From the NCBI RefSeq assembly GCF_003217495.1, contig NZ_QJSW01000006.1, positions 62,001 through 126,000 on the forward strand: 64,000 bases of DNA, given 5' to 3'. Position numbers and translations under genes: made by a program. This document shows positions 17,452 through 28,247 of this stretch, piece by piece; position 1 is the first letter of the stretch; the number at the start of each line of letters is the position of its first letter. The DNA comes from Paenibacillus barcinonensis. Lineage in GTDB: Bacteria; Bacillota; Bacilli; Paenibacillales; Paenibacillaceae. Below the pieces are notes generated by a model, which did no database searches, had not been told where the DNA came from, and worked only from the letters and a program-made list of their open reading frames with translations.

Positions 17452-17612
17452 AACCTTCAGTTCCTTTCGCTATGTTCTGAACACCTGTAGAGGTGTATGC
17501 TATAGTTCATGTGTTTTCATTTATATATTAAAATCAACATGAATTATACCATGTGCTGGCAGGTTGTCCATGCTTTTAAAGCAGAAAAAACAAAAAAATC
17601 GGCGTGATTAAT

Positions 17613-17647
17613 AAAAAGGCCCTGTACATCTTTGTGCACAAGGGCCA
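17613..17647 (-). terminator. intrinsic terminator of the xylosidase/glucuronidase operon
   Basis: On the minus strand GGCCCTTGTGCACAAAGATGT...GGGCC folds into a GGCCCT-based hairpin followed by five T residues. It lies directly after the dehydrogenase stop at 17656. Confidence 0.8.
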
Positions 17648-17655
17648 TCCTATTT

Positions 17656-18738
17656 TTACATCCCATTCGGGTAAACCATTACTTTCAGACTTCCACTCTT
17701 GTTATACAGTGCCCGCTCCATTGCCTGCTGTGTCTCCTCAAGCGAATAGCGATCCGTAATCAATGACATGACATCATGCTGTCCGGAACTTAAAAAGGCA
17801 ATCCCGGCAGGGTACGTATTCGCGTAACGGAATATACCGTATATATCCACTTCATTATCCGCAATAAATGGTACATTAATTGCAATCTCATCCTGTGCGG
17901 GCAAACCAACAATGGCAAGCTTCCCACCTCTGCGCAAAGAATAGAGAGCGGACTGCAGGGCCTTCGGGTTTCCCGCCGTCTCCCAAGCGGTATCCACTCC
18001 GATGCCCCCCGTGATTTGCTTAATAACTGCCAGAGCATCCTCATGACGTACATTTACAGTGTGTGTAGCTCCCATCCTGCGTGCAGCTTCAAGGCGAACC
18101 TCTTCCAGATCGGTTACGATAATCGTCCGCACACCGAAGGATTTCGCAGCCGCTACAGCCATCAGCCCGACAGGGCCCATACCCATAATGGCCAGCGTTG
18201 TGCCTGGAGCCAGTTTACTGCGACGGGCTGCGTGAATACCAACAGAGAAAGGTTCATTCATTGCCGCTTCCTCATATGTCAGATGATCAGGGATAGGGAA
18301 AACCATATCCTCGCGTATGACCATGTACTGTACAAAAGCGCCGTCTACCGGAGGAGTTGCCAGAAACTGAACGTCTGGACACAGATTGTAACGTCCCTCT
18401 TTACAAGCGCTGCATCGACCACAGGTTACTCCGGGCTCAATGGCAACCCGATCCCCCGTTTTCAGCCGAGAGACCTGCTCTCCCACTGCTGCAATGATGC
18501 CTGCGCATTCATGACCTAGAATAATTGGCTTCTCTACAACAAACCTGCCTATACGACCATGCTCAAAATAATGGACATCTGATCCACAGACCCCTACAGC
18601 CATGACCTTCACCAGCACTTCGTTAGCAGAGGGCCTAGGGACAGGCTGTTCCTCTATAATGATATGTCCGGGATTAGTCATCACTGCGGCCTTCATCGTT
18701 TCGGGTAGCTCATACTCATACTGATCATTTCGAATCAT
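17656..18738 (-). CDS. gutB: sorbitol/xylitol dehydrogenase-like zinc alcohol dehydrogenase
   Basis: A medium-chain zinc dehydrogenase of 360 residues from ATG 18738 (AAGGAGG nine bases upstream). Catalytic zinc ligands are Cys51 (GVCGSD), His76 and Glu77 (GHECAG). Structural zinc Cys106/109/112/120 are all present (CGRCSACKEGRYNLC), and the Rossmann motif is GMGPVG. The sequence closely follows B. subtilis GutB (sorbitol/L-iditol 2-dehydrogenase) as I recall it. As third gene after beta-xylosidase and alpha-glucuronidase, it more likely oxidises a pentitol or related polyol, or regenerates a xylose-derived sugar, than sorbitol itself; that is inference. A terminator follows. Confidence 0.85.
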   Translation of the reverse strand: MIRNDQYEYELPETMKAAVMTNPGHIIIEEQPVPRPSANEVLVKVMAVGVCGSDVHYFEHGRIGRFVVEKPIILGHECAGIIAAVGEQVSRLKTGDRVAIEPGVTCGRCSACKEGRYNLCPDVQFLATPPVDGAFVQYMVIREDMVFPIPDHLTYEEAAMNEPFSVGIHAARRSKLAPGTTLAIMGMGPVGLMAVAAAKSFGVRTIIVTDLEEVRLEAARRMGATHTVNVRHEDALAVIKQITGGIGVDTAWETAGNPKALQSALYSLRRGGKLAIVGLPAQDEIAINVPFIADNEVDIYGIFRYANTYPAGIAFLSSGQHDVMSLITDRYSLEETQQAMERALYNKSGSLKVMVYPNGM

Positions 18739-18809
18739 GCGTATTCTCCTCCTTATGCATGACAATGCTGTCTATTCGATTCAAAGAAAACGCCGCGTAC
18801 CATTAACCA

Positions 18810-20966
18810 TTAATAGATCGTTCTAGCATGCTCATCCTGAATACCACTTTTACGATAGAAGTAGGTGTTGATCATATCCCGCCATTCCTTCGCATGTTCT
18901 GCCTGCTCCGCCTGCAATGTAGCCACTTTGCTGTAAATTACCGGGTCCACTTTGCCCTCCAGCTCTTTCCAGGTCTCGGCCAGTGCTTCTGCCTGCTCTA
19001 CCCCTTCAAAATGAGTGTCATAGATATGCTGAATGACCGTTTTACCGGAATGCAGCACATGTGTATATGGCACATGGTGGAAAAAGAGAATTAATTCATC
19101 GGGACAAGTCTCCAATGATTCGTATCTGGCCGCATTTTCAGCATGATATTGTGACGTATATCCTGTACCGCTCTTTACCGTCCGATCAACCCCAATTCCA
19201 TGACAGTCGGCAAAATGATACGTTCCCCACTTGGAATACTCGTATCCATCCACATTCGGGCCATAGTGATGATCAGGGTTCACCATCCAGCCGACCCCGA
19301 GAGGTGCGGTATAGCTTTCATAGATATCCAGTGAGCATAACAGCATGCCTGTAATCCGCTCAACGACCTGCTCATCATGTCCAAATGTTAAACGCACCCA
19401 TTCATCTGCAATCTGCTCCGCCGACAGCTCTGGATTCCATCCGAGTCTGCCATATCCGTACAGATTGGCTTGAGCCAGTGGATGACCGGTCCAGCAAGCA
19501 TCAGCACCAATATTGGACACAGCAGCGAAGCCACTGTACGGACGCCGATACAACGAGCCGTCTGCAATACGCTTAATCTCGGAGCCCTCACCCTTGGCAT
19601 ATGTGTCGAAATCCAGCACTTCCTTCCACTGAGGTACAAGATACGCCAGATGTCGCTGCTGTCCTGTGTACTCCTGTGTGATCTGGAATTCAATGACCTG
19701 GTTGGTATTTTCCATCCCTCCGAATAGAGGTGAGACAGCCTCCCTTACCTGAAAATCCATCGGCCCATTTTTGATCTGCAAAATAACGTTATCCGCAAAC
19801 CGGCCGTCTAACGGCTTGAAGTGATCATATGCAGCACGTGCACGGTCTGTAGAACGATCCCTCCAGTCCTGCTTGCAGTTGTATACAAAGCACCGCCAGA
19901 TGACCAGTCCGCCAAACGGACGAAGAGCTTCGGCCAGCATGTTCGCACCCTCTGCATGATCACGATTATAGGTGAACGGGCCAGGTCTATTTTCTGAGTC
20001 GGCCTTGATCAAGTAACCACCGAAATCGGGAATTGCAGCATATACCTTCGCGGTCTGAATGCTCCACCATTCCCGTACCTGCTCATCGAGCGGATCAGCG
20101 GATTGTAGCCCGCCTACCTCAATCGGACTCGCATAGTTGGCACTTAGAAATAAACGAATGCCATAGTCTCTGAACGCAGTGGCGAATTTTGCAACCTCAC
20201 CAAGATAACGTTCGGCAAGAAACAGGCTCTCTTTCCTGTGAACATTAACATTGTTGATTGCTACCGCATTAATACCGGTGGAGGCAAGCAGCCGTGCATA
20301 GTCTCGAATTCGCTTTATATCCCGGGTGAACTCTCCGTTCTCGTAAAAAATAGAACGCCCGGCATATCCACGCTCAATACTGCCGTCCACATTGTCCCAC
20401 TGATTGATCATGCGCAACGAGTTCACAGGTTGCTCAGTGATATCAATCCGCTTGTGTTTACCGTGCTTCATATCATCAGACGCAGCGCCCGTTTGAGCAC
20501 GCTCCGGCTTCAATGTCAGCTCCCGAAGCAAATGAAAGACTGCATACAAAACGCCTTGTAGTGTTGCTGAACTAATAACCAGCTCACGTTGTGCTTCATC
20601 TTCCCGAATGATGAATCCCTCACCATGCACAGCAGCACGCTCGGAATCAGTAAGAGTGGCCGCTGCGAAACGGCTCCCGTCCAAAGTTCCCAATCGGATA
20701 GCTGGTATACGTTCGTTGTGTAACGCGTCCTGCGTCTGAGCTTTAATAATTTCGGGCTGGACCCCGTATAACTTACTAAGCCCTTGGGAGAGCTCAGTCA
20801 GTGCTGTATCCATAACATGATGCTGTTCCTGCACTTCAATTCGCTTGCTCCAGATAGGGGCAGCCTTGTGTAAACCCCCGTTCGCTCCAGGCAGTGCAGC
20901 GTGATAACCCAGCCAAGCATCGTACTGGGGACCAGACAGATTAGATCGAACGTTGGTTTGACTCAT
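18810..20966 (-). CDS. aguA: alpha-glucuronidase, GH67
   Basis: A 718-residue intracellular (no signal peptide) GH67 alpha-glucuronidase, which removes 4-O-methylglucuronic acid from the non-reducing end of aldouronic xylo-oligosaccharides. The family signatures are clear: DAWLGYH at the start, [15 protein letters not shown] near 189-203, and the acidic candidates Glu325 (KADSE), Asp387 (KPLDGRF) and Glu409 (FQVRE) in the catalytic barrel. Length is normal for the family. The ATG overlaps the GH52 stop (ATGA), so xylosidase and glucuronidase are co-translated. The products are xylo-oligomers and (methyl)glucuronate, which the uxuA-uxuB unit at 27-29 kb can process after isomerisation. Confidence 0.95.
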   Translation of the reverse strand: MSQTNVRSNLSGPQYDAWLGYHAALPGANGGLHKAAPIWSKRIEVQEQHHVMDTALTELSQGLSKLYGVQPEIIKAQTQDALHNERIPAIRLGTLDGSRFAAATLTDSERAAVHGEGFIIREDEAQRELVISSATLQGVLYAVFHLLRELTLKPERAQTGAASDDMKHGKHKRIDITEQPVNSLRMINQWDNVDGSIERGYAGRSIFYENGEFTRDIKRIRDYARLLASTGINAVAINNVNVHRKESLFLAERYLGEVAKFATAFRDYGIRLFLSANYASPIEVGGLQSADPLDEQVREWWSIQTAKVYAAIPDFGGYLIKADSENRPGPFTYNRDHAEGANMLAEALRPFGGLVIWRCFVYNCKQDWRDRSTDRARAAYDHFKPLDGRFADNVILQIKNGPMDFQVREAVSPLFGGMENTNQVIEFQITQEYTGQQRHLAYLVPQWKEVLDFDTYAKGEGSEIKRIADGSLYRRPYSGFAAVSNIGADACWTGHPLAQANLYGYGRLGWNPELSAEQIADEWVRLTFGHDEQVVERITGMLLCSLDIYESYTAPLGVGWMVNPDHHYGPNVDGYEYSKWGTYHFADCHGIGVDRTVKSGTGYTSQYHAENAARYESLETCPDELILFFHHVPYTHVLHSGKTVIQHIYDTHFEGVEQAEALAETWKELEGKVDPVIYSKVATLQAEQAEHAKEWRDMINTYFYRKSGIQDEHARTIY

Positions 20967-23146
20967 CGTACAGCCTCCTTGCTTGCATAAATCTCTGCCA
21001 GACGATTGCCTTTGCCTTCAAGCAGCCACAGAATGGAGGTTACGCCGCGTGGATAGTATTTGCTGCCCACCGCAACACCGGACAAAATCTGATCACTCCA
21101 GCACCAGTAGGACTCTTCCGGGTGAAGCAGCCACTTCACATGAGCAGCATCTGCAGCTTTACCTGTCTCATCCCACTCCATGCCCAGTATCTCACGAGTA
21201 ATAAATTGGGACAGATAGATTTTGCTCAGCCAGGAGTTATTGCTTGTGGAAGACAGCTTCCAGCCTCCGTCTTCAAACAGACAGGTTCCCTGTACAAGTA
21301 CCGTTTGCAGATGTGTATGGAGCGCCTTCATATATGATCCGAATCGGCCGTTAATATCCAGTGCCGCTTCACAGCCTGTAAGGTATGGGAATACCAAACC
21401 TTCGATGGCCGGAATAATACGAGAATCGTTATTTTCTGCAATGACAGCCGGAATATAACCACCATCGGTCAACTGAGCCGCCACACTTGCTGCACAACGA
21501 TCCGCCTGCTTGCCTGCCTGATGAGACAGCTCTGTCAGCTTCTCAGCTGCAAACAGCTTCTCCAGAGCAACATATACAGCCCAGCATTTGCCGGCAAGAT
21601 ATATATTGTTGCGGGATTGTCCAAGTGACACATCCAGACTGTCGTACGTTGTAATCTCTGCCCCGCCCTGTGTGCGGCTGCTATCGAGACCCATCAAGCC
21701 GTTACGCTGCGCTGCTTCAGGGTGATCACGGTTAAGCATGCTGGCGAAGCACTCCTGAATAACAGGCAGCGTCTTCTGCACGAAATCCCGATCCTTCGTT
21801 TGCTCAATATACACTGTTGCACAGCAGAGCCAGTTCACCAGTTCTTCGTGGCTCATTTGAGAGAAGCAATCGTCTATGCCGACCAATTCATATGCCGAGT
21901 GGCCTGGACGAGAGAATACATTCGCAATACCGATGTCATGTGTAAATGTAATGCCGCCCGGATACAGCTCCTCTTCTCCAGGGAAACGCACCTCATCTGT
22001 ATAACTGTAACGCTTCACAAACCATTCCAGCTCGTTGCGAACCGTCCAAGGATTGAGAGCAAGCTCAAAATACAGCTGGTCTGCCGTCAGATCCAGCGTA
22101 TTCATCATGCGGTATTCCCCTTCATTGACAATCCATAGCGGCTCGCCATCGGCCTCTAGCAGTTGTGTGCTGGCGTAGTAGCTGTGAATGGAATGGGCCA
22201 GCATGAAGGATTGCTCCTCACTAAGGGCTGCCGTTCCAAGACGCTGATCGACCTCGGCACAGGATGCAGTCAACGCCTCAAATCGGTTCAGCGCATATTT
22301 GCCCGCCTCCAGAATGTCTGAGAAATAACGAGTATACCAATATGTTGTATCCATTCCGGTTGTTACAATTCCGCCGCGATAGAAGCATACTGCGAACTGG
22401 AACGTGCGCTTCTCTCCTGGCGGCACTTCCATCAGCAGTACAGAGGTAGCCCCTAGACCAAATGCCAGATTATCACGGTGCTTTTCCTCCAGAATTTTCT
22501 CCAGGGTGAAGCCGCGCGCTGGCCACAGACCTTCATTTTTGGATACAATCGCAGTCAGTCGGCCTTGTCCAACTCCTGTCAATGATCCACCCTCAGGTCC
22601 ACCTATCAATCGCATTGCGGAATATGGATCACTGCCTTGATAACCGAAATACCCTTTACGCATCTTGGTGCCTTGACTGTTGTCGATGGTCATCTCTACC
22701 AATACTGCTGGCACCAGCGCATCCATAAGAGCCTCACGATCGCCGCTTGTCGGGTCTGGAACAGAACGAACAGGTGAATAAATACGGAATTCCAGATCAC
22801 CTGCTTTCCACGTATCTGTGCCTGAAGTGAACTCACGAGTGATGTCTTCATCCCGAAATGCAGAGACTAGCGGAAGGTCCCCTGAGCCATACGTTGTCTG
22901 ATTCACGTTATCAAGCTTCTCCACATCATATCGGCTGCTCTCATCCTCACTTGCCTCGTAAAAAGGCAAAGCCTGATAATGCTCTCCATCACGAGCTTGT
23001 AATCCAATATATACGTTCTGGTCTGCCGGCTTGCCGAGTTCAAGACCCAGCCCACCTTTGGCCCCCTTGTACCCTAGCGTGAAACTGGCAAATGCACCAA
23101 TGGGCGCGTGATGTGCATTATAAAAAATAGATTTGGATGTGCTCAT
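20963..23146 (-). CDS. xynB: beta-xylosidase, GH52
   Basis: A 727-residue GH52 beta-xylosidase without signal peptide, hence intracellular. The start ([18 protein letters not shown]) and the catalytic regions match Geobacillus XynB2 as I recall: the [13 protein letters not shown] segment carries the nucleophile candidate Glu342/Glu344, and ITTYDSLD carries the acid candidate Asp502/Asp505. The enzyme retains configuration and releases xylose from short xylo-oligosaccharides. It is first in the operon, has GAGAGGGG upstream, and faces an AraC regulator across 213 bases. A cre-like site in that gap suggests glucose repression. Confidence 0.95.
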   Translation of the reverse strand: MSTSKSIFYNAHHAPIGAFASFTLGYKGAKGGLGLELGKPADQNVYIGLQARDGEHYQALPFYEASEDESSRYDVEKLDNVNQTTYGSGDLPLVSAFRDEDITREFTSGTDTWKAGDLEFRIYSPVRSVPDPTSGDREALMDALVPAVLVEMTIDNSQGTKMRKGYFGYQGSDPYSAMRLIGGPEGGSLTGVGQGRLTAIVSKNEGLWPARGFTLEKILEEKHRDNLAFGLGATSVLLMEVPPGEKRTFQFAVCFYRGGIVTTGMDTTYWYTRYFSDILEAGKYALNRFEALTASCAEVDQRLGTAALSEEQSFMLAHSIHSYYASTQLLEADGEPLWIVNEGEYRMMNTLDLTADQLYFELALNPWTVRNELEWFVKRYSYTDEVRFPGEEELYPGGITFTHDIGIANVFSRPGHSAYELVGIDDCFSQMSHEELVNWLCCATVYIEQTKDRDFVQKTLPVIQECFASMLNRDHPEAAQRNGLMGLDSSRTQGGAEITTYDSLDVSLGQSRNNIYLAGKCWAVYVALEKLFAAEKLTELSHQAGKQADRCAASVAAQLTDGGYIPAVIAENNDSRIIPAIEGLVFPYLTGCEAALDINGRFGSYMKALHTHLQTVLVQGTCLFEDGGWKLSSTSNNSWLSKIYLSQFITREILGMEWDETGKAADAAHVKWLLHPEESYWCWSDQILSGVAVGSKYYPRGVTSILWLLEGKGNRLAEIYASKEAVR

Positions 23147-23275
23147 TCTTCATAACCCCTCTCGGAATAGATGTGCATACGTTCTCAATAGCCCCATCCT
23201 ATCACGCACTGTTTGTGCATACCATGCTCAAATCAATCGAATATTTACCCAAATCGAGCTGAAGTATGTTAAAAT

Positions 23276-23289
23276 ATAAAGCGGTTACA
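23276..23289. promoter_or_regulatory. cre-like site between xylosidase and AraC genes
   Basis: ATAAAGCGGTTACA (minus strand TGTAACCGCTTTAT) matches 12 of 14 positions of the catabolite-responsive element TGWAANCGNTNWCA. It sits in the divergent promoter region, where CcpA could repress both units. Found by eye only. Confidence 0.4.
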
Positions 23290-23359
23290 CCATTTCAAAC
23301 TGTAAGGACGCACGTCTAAATATAGGTATGAATATGAACATACATAAGGAGGAATTCAG

Positions 23360-24271
23360 ATGTCTTCCACCTATTTACCTCCCGAACTGGGAGAAAGTGT
23401 GCACGAAGTTTTTTACCCAGATGTGCAAACAACCGTCAATCTGTTCGCCATCCATCTGCGCAGTGTCGGGACTGATTGGGACTATCCCGCGCATGAGCAC
23501 CCGAAGTACGAGCTCAACTACGTGACAGAGGGTGTACAGTACATGACGATCAACGGCACATTATATGTACAACATGCGGGTGAACTGCTCTTGATTCCGC
23601 CGGGAAGCGTGCATTCCAGTCAGAGCCGAAACGGGCAGGGCTTTACTTACTTCTGCATGCATTTTGACATTGATGATCAGCTCTTCCTTTCCCTTCTGGC
23701 TCGAATCAAGCAGGTTTTGTTCAGCGCAGACAGCCCAGTAACCCGGCAGATCGAGCCCGTCTTGCACAAGCTGATGTCCTCTGCTCATGATCAATCAGCC
23801 AGTGCAATGGTGCAGCGCATGCAGCTTCAATCTGCTGTATTTGAACTGTTCGGGCATCTGTGGGAGACTGTGTCCCAGGAAGCGGCACAGACGTTTAATG
23901 ACGGATACGAGCGAATTGAATTGGCACATATGATCCGTACTCGGCTCCAGGGTCTGATGAGTCAACAATTCAAGCAAGGGCACGAACCCGACAGTCACTA
24001 TGGTATTGATGATATTGCAGCTGAACTGGGGATCAGTCCTTCACATTGCAATCGGGTGTTCAAGCAGGTATTTGGCCAGTCTCCTCGAGCGGTATTATCC
24101 CAGATGGTGCTGCATGAGGCCAAAGTTCTGTTAGGCAATCCCCAGCTCTCTGTGCAAAATATTGCGGTCATGCTCGGCTACAAGGACATTGCCCATTTCA
24201 GCCGTCAATTCAAACGCTGGTCGGGCATGTCCCCCTCCCGGTACAGACAGGAACAGCCCGCTCTGGAATAA
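23360..24271 (+). CDS. AraC-family transcriptional regulator
   Basis: A 303-residue regulator. The N-terminal half is a cupin-type ligand-binding domain (HEHPKYELNYVTEG, then LLLIPPGSVHSSQS). The C-terminal 100 residues are a two-helix-turn-helix AraC DNA-binding domain (IDDIAAELGISPSHCNRVFK and IAVMLGYKDIAHFSRQFKRWSGMSPSRYR). AAGGAGG precedes the ATG at 23360. It is transcribed divergently from the GH52-GH67-dehydrogenase operon, which strongly suggests it activates that operon in response to a xylo-oligosaccharide or glucuronate-type ligand. The effector itself cannot be read from the sequence. Confidence 0.9.
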   Translation: MSSTYLPPELGESVHEVFYPDVQTTVNLFAIHLRSVGTDWDYPAHEHPKYELNYVTEGVQYMTINGTLYVQHAGELLLIPPGSVHSSQSRNGQGFTYFCMHFDIDDQLFLSLLARIKQVLFSADSPVTRQIEPVLHKLMSSAHDQSASAMVQRMQLQSAVFELFGHLWETVSQEAAQTFNDGYERIELAHMIRTRLQGLMSQQFKQGHEPDSHYGIDDIAAELGISPSHCNRVFKQVFGQSPRAVLSQMVLHEAKVLLGNPQLSVQNIAVMLGYKDIAHFSRQFKRWSGMSPSRYRQEQPALE

Positions 24272-24344
24272 ATCCAGCAGCAGGCTGTTTTCAGATGACG
24301 TTGCTTTGTTGTCATACAGCTACACTTCATATCTATAAGAGCTG

Positions 24345-25745
24345 TTATTTCAGCAAACGTTTGATCAGCTTCAGCTTGTTTTCATACGGCGGGTACAGCA
24401 CAGGCGGGTTAAGCTTGGTGCTTTTTTTCAAAATACTCTTCATATGCGAAAAGGTTTCAAAGCTGTAACGCCCATGGTACGAGCCGACACCTGAATGTCC
24501 GACTCCTCCAAATGGCAGACGTGGATTGGCCACATGTGTGATCGTATCATTAATGCAGCCACCGCCAAAGGAAACCTCGGTTAACACTTTATCCTGAACC
24601 GACGGATCGGAAGTGAACAAATACAAAGCAAGTGGCTTGGGTCGCTTCACAATTTGGGCTATAGCCTCTTCCAGATGATCATAACTGATGATCGGCAAAA
24701 TCGGGCCAAAAATCTCGTCCTCCATCGTGGCTGCATCCCACGACTCCGCGTCGATCAGGGTTGGCTCGATAAAACGATCCTCCTCATCCGAAGCCCCGCC
24801 ATAGATCACCTTCTCGCGATCTCGTTCAATCAGTGTGGTCAGTCGGTTAAAATGTGATTGGTTGACAATGCGTCCGTAATCCTTATTATGCTGAATATCC
24901 GTTCCAAAGAAGGTGACGATCACCTCTTTCATGGCTTTAATCAAGGGCTCTTTTACACGCTTATGCACCAGCAAATAATCGGGTGCGATGCAGGTTTGCC
25001 CTGTGTTAAGCAGCTTGCCCCAGATAATGCGCTCGGCCGCCACTTGAATATCAGCCTGTTCATCGACGATGACAGGACTTTTGCCGCCAAGCTCCAACGT
25101 GACAGGCACAAGGTTTTTGGCGGCAGCCTGCATCACAATTTTGCCTACAGGCACACTGCCTGTGAAAAAAATATAATCAAACGGCGCATGAATCAGCGCT
25201 GTCGTTGTGTCCTTGGCCCCTTCGACAACCTGCACATATTCTGGTTCGAACACCTCACCGATTAGCTCACGTACCACAGCGGATACGGCAGGGGTGTTCT
25301 CGGACGCCTTGAGCACCGCCGTATTGCCAGCAGCAATCGCACCAACGAGAGGTTCGATGAGAAGCTGGAACGGATAATTGAATGGCCCTATAATCAGAAT
25401 TGCACCGTAAGGCTCAGGAATGATGTAGCTTTTGGAACCCAGCAGTGCCATTTGAGTTTTCACTTTAGCAGGCTTTACCCACTTTTTAATCTTGCGAATG
25501 GTGTGAGTGATGCTATCCAGCATAAAGCCAATCTCCGTGGTATAGGACTCGAATTCACTTTTGCCCAGGTCTTGATAGAGCGCCTCGGTTAGTCTCGGTT
25601 CGTAGTTCTGTATCGCCTGCTTCAGCCGGGTCAGCCGCTCTATTCTCACATCAGCCGAACGTGTGGCACCTGAACGAAAAAACGCCTGTTGTTTGTCCAA
25701 AATCACTTGAACATCTTCATGACTCAATTCCTGTAACAATGTCAT
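24345..25745 (-). CDS. aldehyde dehydrogenase (ALDH3/YwdH-like)
   Basis: A 466-residue NAD(P)-dependent aldehyde dehydrogenase. The catalytic Glu lies in LELGGKSP and the catalytic Cys in GQTCIAPDY. The short length and the C-terminal FGGVGHSGVGSYHG...FSHMKS pattern place it in the class-3 group (fatty aldehyde type), like B. subtilis YwdH. The last 20 residues are basic and hydrophobic and might associate with membrane. It follows the ArsR-family gene by 111 bases on the same strand, so it is the probable target of that repressor. The substrate is likely a medium or long-chain aldehyde, by family. Confidence 0.92.
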   Translation of the reverse strand: MTLLQELSHEDVQVILDKQQAFFRSGATRSADVRIERLTRLKQAIQNYEPRLTEALYQDLGKSEFESYTTEIGFMLDSITHTIRKIKKWVKPAKVKTQMALLGSKSYIIPEPYGAILIIGPFNYPFQLLIEPLVGAIAAGNTAVLKASENTPAVSAVVRELIGEVFEPEYVQVVEGAKDTTTALIHAPFDYIFFTGSVPVGKIVMQAAAKNLVPVTLELGGKSPVIVDEQADIQVAAERIIWGKLLNTGQTCIAPDYLLVHKRVKEPLIKAMKEVIVTFFGTDIQHNKDYGRIVNQSHFNRLTTLIERDREKVIYGGASDEEDRFIEPTLIDAESWDAATMEDEIFGPILPIISYDHLEEAIAQIVKRPKPLALYLFTSDPSVQDKVLTEVSFGGGCINDTITHVANPRLPFGGVGHSGVGSYHGRYSFETFSHMKSILKKSTKLNPPVLYPPYENKLKLIKRLLK

Positions 25746-25856
25746 AACTACTCCACTCCTTATTGGGCTTTAGTGATGAAACGTTTAAACTTACGAACCT
25801 TTAGCGCATGCCCTGCATGTTCTTCATTAGCCTACATCGTCGAACCCTGCTTTTTT

Positions 25857-26159
25857 TCACAAGCACTCCTCTTCTAACGCAACAACGAGCTGCTTCAACA
25901 GGTCGACCGAAGCGTGCAGGGAAGCGGAATAGTAACGCTGTGTGCCCTTCTGTTCCACCGAAATCAGGCCCTTCTCCAGCAGCAACTTCAAATGATGGGA
26001 TATGGCTGGACGAGACAGACTGGACTGTTCTGTAATTTCATTGACCGTCATCTTGCCTTTTTCGCTAAGCATCAGCAAGATCGACTGACGATGGTTGTCG
26101 CTTAGCACCTGAAATAAAGGTATGCAGGTCTGGAATATGGATATCGCTTTCTGGCTCAT
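25857..26159 (-). CDS. ArsR-family winged-helix repressor
   Basis: A 100-residue ArsR/SmtB-type regulator. The winged-helix core is LSRPAISHHLKLLLEKGLISVEQKGTQRYY, about residues 45-80. The metal-binding Cys-rich ELCVCDL motif of arsenic sensors is absent (only two isolated Cys), so it probably senses something other than heavy metals. It stands first in a pair with the aldehyde dehydrogenase. The 18-bp palindrome at 26217-26234, about 58 bases upstream of its start, is a likely operator for autoregulation. GAGGTG precedes the ATG. Confidence 0.88.
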   Translation of the reverse strand: MSQKAISIFQTCIPLFQVLSDNHRQSILLMLSEKGKMTVNEITEQSSLSRPAISHHLKLLLEKGLISVEQKGTQRYYSASLHASVDLLKQLVVALEEECL

Positions 26160-26216
26160 GCTTGCACCTCATCTATCTCATTGTGATTTATTGTTAAGGT
26201 TGATCTGTATTTTATT

Positions 26217-26234
26217 GGTTTAAACATTTAAACC
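26217..26234. promoter_or_regulatory. palindromic operator candidate for the ArsR-type repressor
   Basis: GGTTTAAACATTTAAACC has perfect 8-bp arms around a 2-bp centre. It lies upstream of the ArsR gene. A related half-site, AACGTTTAAAC, occurs near 25780-25793, in front of the aldehyde dehydrogenase, as expected if both are controlled by the same repressor. Confidence 0.55.
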
Positions 26235-26339
26235 TAATGCTCTAATAATAGTACTCATCTGACTTAATCGCAAGCGTGTTCTTCTGGCATTAATTTTTAC
26301 TCACCATACAGCTCCATCAAAATAAAACGCTTCCATCCC

Positions 26340-26363
26340 GCCATACTTGTATGGTAGTATGGC
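26340..26363. promoter_or_regulatory. nested inverted repeat before the GntR gene
   Basis: CCATAC-TT-GTATGG (26341-26354) is a perfect palindrome, and GCCATAC (26340-26346) also pairs with GTATGGC (26357-26363). It overlaps the region just upstream of the GntR ribosome binding site, a plausible autoregulatory operator. Confidence 0.45.
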
Positions 26364-26381
26364 AATGAAGGAGTTGAAGTT

Positions 26382-27113
26382 GTGGATCAAATCCCAAAGT
26401 TGTCAACCAAAGCCGCTTTGCCGCCCATAACAAGTCCCCTGTCGGCGCTAAACAAGCAGTCCTACTCGACGCGAGATCTTGTATATGACACGCTGAAACA
26501 ACAGATTTTGAGTCTGGAACTGCCTCCGGGTACAGCCATATCGGAGAAGGAAATTTCGCTGGGCTTTCAGGTCAGCCGAACGCCTGTCCGCGAAAGCTTT
26601 GTCCGACTGGCCCAGGAAGGTTTACTGGAAGTCTATCCACAGCGCGGTACGTATGTTTCCCTCATTCATGTTGATCTGGTTGAAGAAGCCAGATTCATGC
26701 GCGAGCATCTTGAACGATCGGTCATTCGTCTGGCGTGTGCACACTTCCCAGCAGAGCAGATGTCAGCTCTTGAACAAAATCTTACACTCCAGCAGCAATG
26801 CATGAAGGAACCGGATGATCGGCGTATGTTTCAACTGGACGAGGAGTTCCATAGCACTCTCTTTGCAGGCTGTAACAAAAGCAAAACCTGGACAGTGATT
26901 GAGCAGATGAGTGTACATTTGAATCGAAGCCGTATGCTTCGTCTGTCCTCGGACCATCATTGGGATCACCTGATTGAGCAACACAGTTCCATGGTTCGAG
27001 CGATTCAACAGCAAGATGCGGACCAAGCAGAACGTCTGGCACGGGAGCACCTTAACCTGACCGTAACGGACCTAGCTATGCTTCGGGATACATATGCTTC
27101 CTATTTTCAATAA
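26382..27113 (+). CDS. GntR-family (FadR/FCD type) regulator of hexuronate genes
   Basis: A 243-residue regulator starting at GTG 26382 with AAGGAG upstream. An N-terminal winged helix (VYDTLKQQILSLELPPGTAI...VSRTPVRESFVRL, about residues 30-95) is followed by an all-helical FCD ligand domain with acidic and His residues expected to bind a metal (FHSTLF, then HWDHLIEQHSSM). FCD-type GntR proteins commonly repress sugar-acid pathways, and the next two genes are uxuA and uxuB. The inferred role is therefore a repressor released by a glucuronate, fructuronate or mannonate signal, similar in logic to ExuR/UxuR. Confidence 0.88.
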   Translation: MDQIPKLSTKAALPPITSPLSALNKQSYSTRDLVYDTLKQQILSLELPPGTAISEKEISLGFQVSRTPVRESFVRLAQEGLLEVYPQRGTYVSLIHVDLVEEARFMREHLERSVIRLACAHFPAEQMSALEQNLTLQQQCMKEPDDRRMFQLDEEFHSTLFAGCNKSKTWTVIEQMSVHLNRSRMLRLSSDHHWDHLIEQHSSMVRAIQQQDADQAERLAREHLNLTVTDLAMLRDTYASYFQ

Positions 27114-27179
27114 CACTTACTGGCTCCAGATCGCAAGGTTTACTGAAGCTTCCACTAAATCAGGATGAGGTGAATGGGA

Positions 27180-28247
27180 ATGAAGATGGTTTTTCGCTGG
27201 TTTGGCGAAGGCAATGACACAGTTTCACTGGATCACATCCGGCAAATCCCTGGAGTTGAAGGGATCGTATGGGCGCTACATGATGTTCCCGCCGGGGATG
27301 AGTGGCCGATGGACAAAATACTCGCTGTCAAGGCAGCTGCGGACAAAGCCGGGCTGCACCTGGACGTTGTAGAGAGCGTTAATATTCATGAGGATATCAA
27401 GCTTGGATTGCCTTCCCGGGACAAGTACATTGCCAATTACATTAAAACGATGGAGAAGCTTGCTGAGGTTGGTGTCAAAGTCATCTGTTACAATTTCATG
27501 CCGATCTTTGACTGGCTTCGTACCGACTTGCATAAGGAGATGGAGGACGGGTCAACAGCCCTCTTCTACGAGAGCAGCAAGCTGCATAACATTGAACCGC
27601 TGGAGCTTGTTCGCAGAATCACTGAAAACTCTGCCCTGACGATGCCGGGCTGGGAACCGGAACGACTGCAGTATCTCACAGGCTTGTTTGAAGCCTATAA
27701 AGATGTAACGGTCGAGAATATGTGGGAGAACGCCCGATATTTCCTGCAAGAGATCATCCCGACTGCTGAACGCCTTGGCATTCGAATGGCAATCCACCCG
27801 GATGATCCGCCTTGGCCAATCTTCGGTCTCCCTAAAATCATTATCAATCAGGACAATGTTCGCAGATACCTGAAGCTGTATGACAGCCCTGCCAACAGCG
27901 TGACCCTGTGTAGCGGTTCACTCGGAGCCAATCCAGACAATGATATTATTGCGATGATTCATGAGTTCAAAGACCGTATCCCGTTTGCCCACATTCGTAA
28001 TGTGAAGGTCTATGACAATGGAGACTTTATTGAAACGTCTCACCGGAGTCAGGATGGCAGTGTAGATATCGCAGGAGTTGTGGAGGCCTACCACGATATT
28101 GGCTTTGAAGGATATGCAAGACCTGACCATGGACGACATCTATGGGGAGAACAATGCAGACCTGGCTACGGTCTGTATGACCGCGCGCTCGGTATTATGT
28201 ATCTCTGGGGTGTCTGGGATTCGCTGCAAAGGAGGTCAAACGCATGA
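27180..28247 (+). CDS. uxuA: D-mannonate dehydratase
   Basis: A 355-residue UxuA, which dehydrates D-mannonate to 2-keto-3-deoxygluconate. It shows the family's TIM-barrel sequence with metal-ligand His/Cys regions: [35 protein letters not shown] and [12 protein letters not shown]. Of three ATGs at 27174, 27180 and 27186, the one at 27180 has the best spacing (nine bases) from GAGG. It is complete, and its stop overlaps the uxuB start in ATGA. Substrate would come from fructuronate reduced by the downstream enzyme; glucuronate isomerase (uxaC) and KDG kinase/aldolase are not in the window. Confidence 0.95.
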   Translation: MKMVFRWFGEGNDTVSLDHIRQIPGVEGIVWALHDVPAGDEWPMDKILAVKAAADKAGLHLDVVESVNIHEDIKLGLPSRDKYIANYIKTMEKLAEVGVKVICYNFMPIFDWLRTDLHKEMEDGSTALFYESSKLHNIEPLELVRRITENSALTMPGWEPERLQYLTGLFEAYKDVTVENMWENARYFLQEIIPTAERLGIRMAIHPDDPPWPIFGLPKIIINQDNVRRYLKLYDSPANSVTLCSGSLGANPDNDIIAMIHEFKDRIPFAHIRNVKVYDNGDFIETSHRSQDGSVDIAGVVEAYHDIGFEGYARPDHGRHLWGEQCRPGYGLYDRALGIMYLWGVWDSLQRRSNA

